DNA from: Methylococcaceae bacterium NSM2-1
Lineage (GTDB): Bacteria; Pseudomonadota; Gammaproteobacteria; Methylococcales; Methylomonadaceae
Assembly (NCBI GenBank): GCA_002256705.1
Contig: NQJI01000074.1
Coordinates: 1 to 13,963, forward strand
DNA: 13,963 nt
Direction: 5' to 3'
Shown: positions 7,103 to 13,452 of the stretch, in pieces
Layout of the letters: every line of letters starts with the position of its first letter
How positions within the stretch are numbered: the first letter of the stretch is position 1
Made by a program: the position numbers and the translations under genes
The notes under the pieces: model-generated
Told to the model about the DNA's origin: nothing
Seen by the model: only the letters and a program-made list of their open reading frames with translations
The model's database searches: none

Positions 7103-8339
7103 CTACAAACGCATTTGAACTTTTAACTGTCGTGCAATTAGCACAATCGGATGAATCACTTCCATTTTGATACCCCGCTCTCTTAATACCGCCGCTATAT
7201 GCAACACACAACCTATGTTGGAGCTAACCGGAAAGTCAGGTTGAGTTTCCAGGGCCGCTTCCAGTAAGTCATCTAACAACGCTTGCGCCATTTTTGGATG
7301 CTTCAGCATATAACTACCTGCTGAACCACAGTATTGTATAGTCTCAGGCAATGCCGTTATGTTGATGCCCTGTAGTTGTTGCAGTAGTTTTAAAGCTCCC
7401 TTCTTTTCACGCATGATGTTTTTTAACGAACATGGCGTATGCAAAACAAACCTATACCGCTAAAGGCATCAGGTGCTCGCTATGATTGCAACCGGATTGA
7501 CTCAAAAACTGACTGATATCAACCACTTTACCGGCAAATTCGCTCTGTTTATATTTCCGCAACTGACTTCCGCAACCGCTGGCGATAGTCACAATCGAGT
7601 CTAAACCCTGGTCTGCAAAAGCGCTGCAATTGATTCTCGACAGCTTCTCGGCCGTTTCTCTGTCTCCGTTATGTAAATCCAGTGCGCCGCAACATGTTTG
7701 TTGTTCGGGTAATGACACATTAAAGCCGGCAGTTGTTAATACCTTGATTGCCGCATTTACCGTTTCCTGTTCCAACAAGGAACCCATGCAGCCAGTAAAT
7801 AAGCCCACGGTACCTTTTACCTCGACGGAGGCAGAATAATATTGCTTTAAAGGATCCCGCGGTAAGCTAATGCTATTTCGATCAACGTCAGGCAATAACC
7901 GGTCAATTTTGTCGAGCCTTAATAAGTTGGGCAACCTAAGTAATCGCGCCGTTTTTTGCAAACGGGTTGTTTTATACAGCCTCAAACAGGATTGAGCCAG
8001 ACGATTAATGGTTTTGTTGTGCGATATTTTTTTCAATAAAGACAACGCTAAGGAGGAATATCTCTCAGCGTAAAGCTGTCCGCGAAAATTATCAATTATC
8101 CGCCCGTAAGGCACGACTGCAGGACACACTTTTTCACAGGACAGGCATAACAGGCAGTTATCAATATGCTCAATTAGTTTTTCTGAGGTGTCCAGATGAT
8201 GGCCTGCCCAAGCTTGAATTAAGGCAATGAGTCCGCGAGGTGATTCGTTTTCATTTTGGGTTTTTGCGTAAGTTGGACAATGCGACAGGCACAAGCCGCA
8301 TTTAACGCAGATATCTGCGTCAGCTAATAAAGTATTCAT
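7103..8339 (-). pseudogene. glcF: GlcF-like iron-sulfur subunit of glycolate oxidase, frameshifted
   Basis: The N-terminal part (8339 to 7452, 295 residues) has two 4Fe-4S motifs, CVKCGLCLSHCP (11-22) and CLLCLSCEKVCP (about 62-73), then the CCG-domain signatures GCMGSLLE and QQTCCGALD. The frame then hits TAG at 7454-7452. The rest of the protein continues in another frame to 7103: LHTPCSLKN, YCGSAGSYMLKHP, SNIGCVLH and a final VIHPIVLIARQL. Joined, the length (about 410) is normal for GlcF, the electron-transfer subunit of glycolate oxidase (glycolate to glyoxylate). Because each frame is closed just outside it, the indel must lie at about 7455-7459. The second CCG motif reads YCG, so a ligand cysteine seems lost as well. 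The ATG overlaps the stop of the membrane-protein gene (ATGA). glcD and glcE are not nearby. A sequencing error is the main alternative to real inactivation; a related heterodisulfide-reductase-like Fe-S protein is also possible. Confidence 0.85.
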
Positions 8340-8920
8340 GTTTTTTCAGTAGTGAGTTCCTCCACAATTTTGGCGTATTCACCCACTTTAGGCCGGTATA
8401 AAAACATTCCTAATGCAGACAATCCCGAAAATATGTATAAAGTATTAAAGTTATCACCCAAAATAAACATGACAAAGCCGAAAATTCCAATGCTTTCAAT
8501 CAGTGACATGGACACAATAACCGTCACTAGATAACGTTTTTTTGCCTCGACATCCGCTCCATGCGTTGCTCTCGATCGCTGTTCCCGACGTGATTCTACC
8601 TCCCCCTTCCCTGGGAGCGCACCTCCGGCATCCATGCAGTAGTCGATTTCAGGCGCTATATGCGAAAGTGGCATGGTCTGATTTAGCCGCAGTTGAACGT
8701 GCCGAATCAAATTTGTTATCGGAAACGTTACGATAGCCACAACGTATAATATCGTTCTAACCAGCACTCGTTGAGCTTCCGGCAGGGGCTGTTGTAGCTG
8801 GTCTCCGAAAGTTATGCAGACGATAACATAAGCAACCAACATAGCCAGCATGACACCTACGATGACCCAGGACATAATAAGATCAGATTTTAATTGTTCA
8901 GGTTCGACTCGACCCAGCAT
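8336..8920 (-). CDS. Four-TM membrane protein of unknown function
   Basis: A 194-residue inner-membrane protein with about four predicted helices: residues 15-37 (MSWVIVGVMLAMLVAYVIV), about 52-71, about 130-153 (YLVTVIVSMSLIESIGIFGF) and about 156-174. A hydrophilic, charged loop of about 35 residues lies between helices 2 and 3 (about 92-126, MDAGGALPGKGEVESRREQ). That loop is unlike the rest in composition and looks inserted (see findings). I do not recognise a named family. The start at 8920 has an AGGAA ribosome binding site. The stop overlaps the ATG of the glcF-like gene (ATGA), so the two are translationally coupled. A role in membrane attachment or quinone-side electron transfer with the Fe-S protein is only a guess from context. 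Confidence 0.8.
   Translation of the reverse strand: MLGRVEPEQLKSDLIMSWVIVGVMLAMLVAYVIVCITFGDQLQQPLPEAQRVLVRTILYVVAIVTFPITNLIRHVQLRLNQTMPLSHIAPEIDYCMDAGGALPGKGEVESRREQRSRATHGADVEAKKRYLVTVIVSMSLIESIGIFGFVMFILGDNFNTLYIFSGLSALGMFLYRPKVGEYAKIVEELTTEKT
8547..8640 (-). repeat. Candidate repeat element inserted in frame
   Basis: This GC-rich segment on the minus strand runs from GCATGGATGCCGGAGGT to GCAACGCATGGAGCGGATG, so each end carries a variant of GCATGGAxGC. It encodes the charged, glycine-rich loop of the membrane protein and keeps the frame. Its composition contrasts with the AT-richer flanks. It resembles dispersed short repeats I recall from other gammaproteobacterial genomes that encode peptides such as RATHGAD, but no second copy is present in this window. 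Confidence 0.4.
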
Positions 8921-9174
8921 TTTGTTTCCTGATATGTTGATGATGAGTGTTTATGATACCAAACCCAGTTGCTTAGGCCTGTTTTTCAGCAAAAAAACCA
9001 TGGCAATCAATCTGGTTTATATCAATATTAAGGGCGTTATTGTGTTGTGATTGAAACTGCTAAGAATTGTCCATGACCAAACTGAGCCGGTGCCTTGATC
9101 CTATTTTTTTCTGTAATGTGCCAGGTAACTTTGGCAACCAAAAAACTGAGTTCGCTAAAGAGTAGGCTCAACAA

Positions 9175-9200
9175 ATGGTATGATATTGATATCATACTAT
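9175..9200. promoter_or_regulatory. Near-perfect 26-bp palindrome, operator-like
   Basis: The arms ATGGTATGATAT (9175-9186) and ATATCATACTAT (9189-9200) are complementary at 11 of 12 positions around a two-base TG centre. The size and symmetry fit a dimeric repressor site such as those of toxin-antitoxin or ribbon-helix-helix regulators. TACTAT and TATATA just at and after the right arm could be a -10 element, which would make it a self-contained operator-promoter. No gene starts within 300 bases downstream. Confidence 0.55.
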
Positions 9201-9517
9201 ATAAAAAGCATTAAGTTGGACATTCTTAGCCTAACAGTTGGCAAGTCCTTTTTGCATGGTATGCCGGATGAAAGCATGAGCATAGTATTAATATAGGTGC
9301 GCCATGCTGTTTTTTTTTAATTATTCACTTTCATAGAAAAATATTGCTGTGTTCAAAAATGGGGTGATTTTGTTTGGTTTGTTCGCCAAAAAAATCTCCT
9401 GTTCTTTTTGTTCAAAATCAAAGGTTTTGTAGATTGGTCCGACCTGGCTTTAGCATCCATCAGGCGCAGGATGAAAAAAATAAAAGATAGCGGGGGCACC
9501 TGCCTTTCAATCTCGTT

Positions 9518-9754
9518 TTGGTGGAGTCTAGTACAAGCATCATAAAAGCGTTACGGATGATTACGGTATCACTTAGGTTCCGGTCAGTTATCGCTAATGC
9601 TAATGCCTTTGAGCGACAACACAATGGGCAGTTCAACGTGATCAATTATTACAAAAGCATCAAAGTAATTTATGACACTTATCCTGAAGTCTTTTCAATG
9701 ATAAAAAATGTGCTCATCGTTGAGCAAGATGGAATAACCTTTAAGGATCACTGA
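9518..9754 (+). CDS. Weak hypothetical ORF, unrecognised
   Basis: A 78-residue ORF starting with TTG at 9518 (alternative starts are GTG 9521 and ATG 9557). The C-terminal half (about from NGQFNVINYYKSIKVIYDTYPEVF to ITFKDH) has protein-like composition, but no ribosome binding site or family is recognisable. It could be the tail of a decayed gene. Confidence 0.2.
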   Translation: MVESSTSIIKALRMITVSLRFRSVIANANAFERQHNGQFNVINYYKSIKVIYDTYPEVFSMIKNVLIVEQDGITFKDH

Positions 9755-9856
9755 TAGTTAACAACGCTGAAAGATAATCAATATAAATTGGTATACTATG
9801 ATTTTTGGCACTATTTGGATTGAGTTGGTTAATATACCCAGGCTCGCCATTTTTTT

Positions 9857-9927
9857 CGTTCGTTCTGAGCTAGTCGAGGCATGGAGAAAGAAGGCAAGAC
9901 TCTCCTGAGCGAAGACGAAGGGTTCAC
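9857..9927. repeat. Degenerate STSSERT-type dispersed repeat
   Basis: The stretch contains GTTCGTTCTGAGCTAGTCGA (9860-9879) and, 40 bases later, CCTGAGCGAAGACGAAGGGT. Both are variants of the CTGAGC-N-AG-N-CGAAGG sequence found as a dispersed intergenic repeat in many bacterial genomes, whose reverse strand encodes STSSERT. The two CTGAGC cores are at 9865-9870 and 9905-9910. It ends about 20 bases before the start of the 129-residue gene. Confidence 0.55.
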
Positions 9928-9946
9928 AAAATAAATCGAGAACACC

Positions 9947-10336
9947 ATGCACGAGTTAACTGAACGCGAGTTATATCAAGCCCTGGAATATGCCAAGAGC
10001 ATAGACGAGGAAAACGGTAAAAAAATTATGTCTCAATTTGAAACAGATCAGCCGATGCTTTTTCAAACAATATTTGGCATATTTCCTACTATTATTGCTG
10101 AGCAGAATCAGGATATGGCGCATCTGTTTATGGATTTATGCTTTGAGGTGATTTGTGTATATCAAAAAGCATTTGGCGATACACCAAAATTTATAGATGA
10201 CCCTACCTGGATGGAAAGGCAGGCCATTCTATTAGATACAGAGTTTCAGTCATTGATGCAAAACCAGGCTATGGATGGAACAATCAGAAAGAAGTTGCAA
10301 GACCGGTTTGTTAGACATAACAGATTGGGCTGGTAA
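9947..10336 (+). CDS. Hypothetical 129-residue helical protein
   Basis: An intact ORF with coding-like composition. The product is predicted to be mostly alpha-helical and soluble, with conspicuous segments LTERELYQALEYAKS (4-18), a hydrophobic FQTIFGIFPTIIAEQNQDMAHLFMDLCFEVI region (about 39-69) and a basic C-terminus (KKLQDRFVRHNRLGW). It has no signal peptide, and the hydrophobic stretch is broken by charged residues, so membrane insertion is unlikely. I do not recognise a family. The ribosome binding site is weak (GAGAAC eight bases or so before ATG). It lies between a dispersed repeat and a region carrying a degenerate copy of its own 5' end, which suggests that it belonged to a duplicated gene family. 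Confidence 0.65.
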   Translation: MHELTERELYQALEYAKSIDEENGKKIMSQFETDQPMLFQTIFGIFPTIIAEQNQDMAHLFMDLCFEVICVYQKAFGDTPKFIDDPTWMERQAILLDTEFQSLMQNQAMDGTIRKKLQDRFVRHNRLGW

Positions 10337-10475
10337 AATTTCTGAATGAATCCATTGATGAATTTGCTTCTTACCATATCAGTCGCGTACCGGCCATTGA
10401 GTTCACTCAAGCCATGATATTTGTAGTGGTCAGGTTGTTTAATAGTTTATATGACAAACCTGTCAGCCATTGAGC

Positions 10476-10495
10476 ATGATATTATTTTATATCAT
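10476..10495. promoter_or_regulatory. Inverted repeat sharing half-sites with 9175-9200
   Basis: ATGATAT (10476-10482) and ATATCAT (10489-10495) are perfect seven-base arms with a six-base AT spacer. The same half-sites occur in the palindrome at 9175-9200 with a two-base spacer. It lies just ahead of the relic gene start at 10505. Confidence 0.35.
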
Positions 10496-10504
10496 TAAAA
10501 AATC

Positions 10505-10542
10505 ATGCGCGTGCTAAACAGAATGTGAGTTATATCAAGCCC
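10505..10542 (+). pseudogene. Relic copy of the 5' end of the 129-residue gene
   Basis: Aligned to 9947-9983, this stretch has 31 of 38 columns identical, with one single-base gap and a 16-base exact core (GAGTTATATCAAGCCC). The match begins precisely at the ATG of the intact gene. In the relic the frame is broken by the extra base (ATG CGC GTG CTA AAC AGA ATG TGA). Similarity fades after about 10545. Confidence 0.6.
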
Positions 10543-10705
10543 CGCTGGCTACACCAAGCAAGACACAAAAAACCAATTTGAATAAATTAGAAAAAGTATG
10601 TTAAATGACCGTAACGATGTGGGCGAACAGGCGAAAAGAAAATAACTTAAAACCATAAGTTTATGGTGAGTCAACTATCACAAAAACTCTACAGGCAGGT
10701 TAATT

Positions 10706-11059
10706 ATGAATGATATATCGACTGAACAAAAAGATGCAGAGAAATTGCAGATATTAAAAAAAGTGGCGGCCACTGTGTACCTGTGTCAGGCATTAACCTT
10801 CATGCTGGCAGGTTTACCATTGCTGCTAGGTGTGGCGATTAATTTCTACAAGCGAAATGAAGCGCAGGGGACCTGGTTGGAATCTCATTTCAACTGGCAA
10901 ATCAGAACTGTTTGGGTAACTTTGGCCGGGTTTGCAGTGTCCGGGTTGACGTTGGAAATGGGTTTCGGTTTTTTTATTCTGATTGCAACAGTCGTGTTGC
11001 TGGTCTACCGGATCACCATTGGCTGGTATGCGTTGAATGATGAAAAGCCAGTTAATTAG
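10706..11059 (+). CDS. COG3671-type predicted membrane protein
   Basis: A 117-residue inner-membrane protein with about three helices (about 22-46, 66-81 and 84-104). The segment TWLESHFNWQIRTVWVTL (about 54-71) and the closing YRITIGWYALNDEKPV (about 99-114) match, from memory, the conserved ESHF-WQIRT-W and GW-ALN-D-KP pattern of the uncharacterised COG3671 family. The family has no established function. The length is typical. The start has a weak AGG ribosome binding site. It is separate from its neighbours, with nearly 370 bases before and 450 after it, so it is probably transcribed alone. Confidence 0.82.
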   Translation: MNDISTEQKDAEKLQILKKVAATVYLCQALTFMLAGLPLLLGVAINFYKRNEAQGTWLESHFNWQIRTVWVTLAGFAVSGLTLEMGFGFFILIATVVLLVYRITIGWYALNDEKPVN

Positions 11060-11508
11060 GCGAATTGAATTTATATTCAGTGTGATGTAGGTCGGTTGTC
11101 CCTTTTTATTGGAGCCTTCAGTTACCAGTTTGATTAAGAGGCAGTATCGCTCGTTACTGGGTGACGATTTGTTTGTTGGCGGCGGGGGGGGGAATTAAAC
11201 CTTGGGCCATCCCTTTTGAATCAATCAATTATTCTTCGCCCTGGTTATATTTGTGACAATCAGGAGTGTGACTGATAGTCAGTTAAGATATCAAGGAAAA
11301 GAGAGGGTTTTTAGACAAAAATCGGCAATTCATAAATAAAACATGGAAATTATATCATTTATGGGAACCACTAAAGATTTGGGATATTGGCATTTTTTTA
11401 GTAAGTCACTAAAACAACTGTATCGTCAATTTGCTAAAAGCAATTTTTAGATACCCATGATGTGTGTTATTTCAAACCTAAGCCACCTATTAAAACAGTT
11501 CATTATTT
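11060..11508. other. AT-rich intergenic interval
   Basis: About 450 bases with no convincing gene. It contains a run of nine G at 11184-11192 and a 35-codon ORF at 11343-11450 (MEIISFMGTTKDLGYWHF onward) without a ribosome binding site, which I do not treat as a gene. No terminator or clear promoter was found; the upstream AT-rich stretch presumably contains the promoter for the HEAT-repeat gene. Confidence 0.45.
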
Positions 11509-13452
11509 ATGAAAATAATACTCTATTTTATTTTTTCCTTGATCTTGATTTTAGTAAATCATACTGTTCTAGCTGAACAAACCCAACACTGTACTAATCG
11601 CTCATCTGGGTCTGAAAAGAGATGTTTGACAGGAAAGAAGGAAGACAAAGGAAGCAAAAGCGCGAAAAAAGTATTAGTGCAGTCACAAAAAAAAGAAAAT
11701 GTTCCCGCTATTGCTCCTACTTTAAAAAACACGAAAAAAAACTTAAGCAATAGCAAATCATACGTATTACAACTATTGCAAAGCTTGGCAGAACAAAGAG
11801 CAATTCCAAGTATCACTCCTCTTTTGCAAGATAGCGAACCCTATGTACGCAATGCTGCAATAGAAGTATTAGGGCAATTAGGCGCAAAAGAAGCGATTCC
11901 CCGTATTATTCCTCTTTTGCAAGATAAGGATAGCTCTGTTCGGAATAAAGCAATAGAAGTATTAGTGCAATTCCGTGCAAAGGAAGCGATTCCTAGCATT
12001 ATTCCTCTTTTGCAAGAAAAGGACAGCAAAGTACGCATCAGCGCAATGGAAGCATTATTGCAATTGGAAGCCAAAGAGGCAATTCCAACTATTATTCCTC
12101 TATTAAAAGATAACGAAAGCACTGTACGCATGGCTGCTATATACACATTATCGGAATTGCGAGCAAAAGAGGCGGCTTACGGCATTACGGAGCTTTTGAA
12201 AGACAACGACAGCAATATACGTATTCGAGCCATGGAAGCACTGGGCTTGTTGCAAGGAAAAGAAGCTCTTCCTGGAATTATTTCTCTTTTAAAAGACAAG
12301 GACGACAATGTGCGTTTAAGCGCGATAAAAGCATTAAAGGATTTAGACGCAAAAGAAGCGGTGCCAAGCATTATTCTTCTTTTGCATGATAGCAATGCAA
12401 ACATGCGTGCTTCCGCAATAGGCCTGTTGCGCAAAGTAAAGGCAAAAGAAGCGATTCCCAGAATTACCCTTCTTTTGCAGGATAGTAATTCTGGTGTACG
12501 TAGTGACGCAATATCTGCATTAGAGGATCTACAGGGAGAAAATGCTGTTCCCAGTATTATTCCGCTTTTAAATGATCTCGTTGCCAGTGTGCGCCTTCAG
12601 GCGATAAATTCAATATCACGATTGCAGGAAAAAGAGTTAATCCCTCATCTTGTTTCTCTTTTACATGATAATGACGACCAGGTACGAATCCGGGCAATGG
12701 AATTATTGACGCAATTACAAGAAAAAAATGCCGCGATTCCTAAAAAAGAAGCTATTTCTAATGTAATGCCGCTTTTGCAAAACAACGAGAAAAGCATACG
12801 CTATACGGCAGTCACTACATTAAAAGAGTTTCAGGCAAAAGAAGCGATTCCCAGTATTATTCCTCTTTTGCAAGATAGCGATTATGACGTACGCCTTGCA
12901 GCGATAGAGGCCGTAGCAAAATTACAGGCAAAGGAAGCAATCCCAACTCTTGTCTTTTTTTTAAAAGATTACGAGCCCAAGATACGTATTGGCGCAATGA
13001 ACGCACTGATAGAATTACAAGGAAAAGAGGCAATCCATATTATCGCTCCTCTTTTAACAGATGAAGTAATTGATGTACGCAATGCAACGAAGGAAAGACT
13101 GTCACAGATACAGAATCCATTATTAACAGCGTTAATTAATAAAACTTTTATCGTGTTAATGGTGATATGTCCGATTTTGGCGTTTTTGCCGTTGTTTTTA
13201 ACTGATAAAAAGTTTTTTGTAAGCATTGCAGTCTTTATCGCCTCAATATTCTTTTTTCGTATGTTTGCTGATCTTTCTCCTTACTATCCGCAGTTTAAAA
13301 AAGGAGCCACGTGGGGAGGAATATACCAAATGGGGGTATTATTTGTTTTTGCGATCTCAATGTTTTTGAAATTAATTTGGTATATCGTAGCAAATGTGTT
13401 TAAACGCTCACCTGATATTGATGAGGATAATATAAATGCGAAACTCAATTAA
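11509..13452 (+). CDS. Exported HEAT-repeat protein with C-terminal membrane helices
   Basis: A 647-residue protein. Residues 1-22 form a Sec signal peptide (MKIILYFIFSLILILVNHTVLA, likely cleaved after VLA). A Lys- and Ser-rich linker (about 23-95) follows. Then come 14 tandem 31-residue HEAT/PBS-lyase-type repeats (97-537) of the form EAIPxIIPLLxDxxxxVRxxAIxxLxxLxAK, with seven extra residues after repeat 10 (about 407-413). Three membrane helices close it (about 546-564, 568-586 and 606-630), with a short acidic tail. The expected topology is a periplasmic solenoid anchored in the inner membrane. HEAT solenoids bind proteins or other ligands; no catalytic residues are visible and the partner is unknown. 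It has no obvious ribosome binding site and no operon neighbour. Its Lys/Ala-rich, AT-leaning coding sequence differs from the metabolic genes to the left, which suggests an accessory origin. Confidence 0.88.
   Translation: MKIILYFIFSLILILVNHTVLAEQTQHCTNRSSGSEKRCLTGKKEDKGSKSAKKVLVQSQKKENVPAIAPTLKNTKKNLSNSKSYVLQLLQSLAEQRAIPSITPLLQDSEPYVRNAAIEVLGQLGAKEAIPRIIPLLQDKDSSVRNKAIEVLVQFRAKEAIPSIIPLLQEKDSKVRISAMEALLQLEAKEAIPTIIPLLKDNESTVRMAAIYTLSELRAKEAAYGITELLKDNDSNIRIRAMEALGLLQGKEALPGIISLLKDKDDNVRLSAIKALKDLDAKEAVPSIILLLHDSNANMRASAIGLLRKVKAKEAIPRITLLLQDSNSGVRSDAISALEDLQGENAVPSIIPLLNDLVASVRLQAINSISRLQEKELIPHLVSLLHDNDDQVRIRAMELLTQLQEKNAAIPKKEAISNVMPLLQNNEKSIRYTAVTTLKEFQAKEAIPSIIPLLQDSDYDVRLAAIEAVAKLQAKEAIPTLVFFLKDYEPKIRIGAMNALIELQGKEAIHIIAPLLTDEVIDVRNATKERLSQIQNPLLTALINKTFIVLMVICPILAFLPLFLTDKKFFVSIAVFIASIFFFRMFADLSPYYPQFKKGATWGGIYQMGVLFVFAISMFLKLIWYIVANVFKRSPDIDEDNINAKLN
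11797..13119 (+). repeat. Tandem 93-bp coding repeats (14 units)
   Basis: Each unit encodes one 31-residue HEAT-type repeat. Nucleotide conservation is strong in the helix-turn part: variants of GCGATTCCCAGTATTATTCC plus CTTTTGCAAGATA recur at about 11803, 11894, 11987 and 12843, and the last of these is nearly identical to the first ones although nine units lie between. This favours recent unit duplication or exchange between units. Confidence 0.85.

Larger units (their letters stand above)
8921..9946. other. Gene-poor, AT-rich interval
   Basis: About 1 kb with no convincing gene. It holds the upstream region of the minus-strand membrane-protein gene, the near-perfect palindrome at 9175-9200, a weak ORF at 9518-9754 and the repeat element at about 9857-9927. 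The palindrome looks like a regulator site, but nothing downstream of it is an obvious target gene. The interval probably contains decayed accessory genes. Confidence 0.5.
10337..10705. other. Intergenic interval with palindrome and gene relic
   Basis: About 370 bases without an intact gene. It holds an ATGATAT/ATATCAT inverted repeat (10476-10495), a nested GCATGAT/ATCATGC pair (10474-10480 and 10502-10508), and at 10505-10542 a degenerate copy of the first 37 bases of the preceding gene. The end carries a weak ribosome binding site for the next gene (AGG about ten bases before ATG 10706). Confidence 0.5.

Noticed and set aside
8542..8736. Plus-strand ORF opposite the membrane-protein gene
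   Set aside because: It is the complement of the repeat-like insertion and lies inside a well-supported minus-strand gene.
9758..9952. Minus-strand ORF with an STSSERT segment
   Set aside because: The peptide is a by-product of the dispersed repeat; there is no ribosome binding site or homology signal.
11343..11450. 35-codon ORF upstream of the HEAT-repeat gene
   Set aside because: There is no ribosome binding site, a very short length and no known family.
11797..13119. CRISPR array
   Set aside because: The periodic repeats are 93 bp, coding, in one frame and without unique spacers.
11841..13226. Several long minus-strand ORFs across the HEAT-repeat gene
   Set aside because: They repeat with the 93-bp period and are antisense shadows of the repetitive coding sequence.
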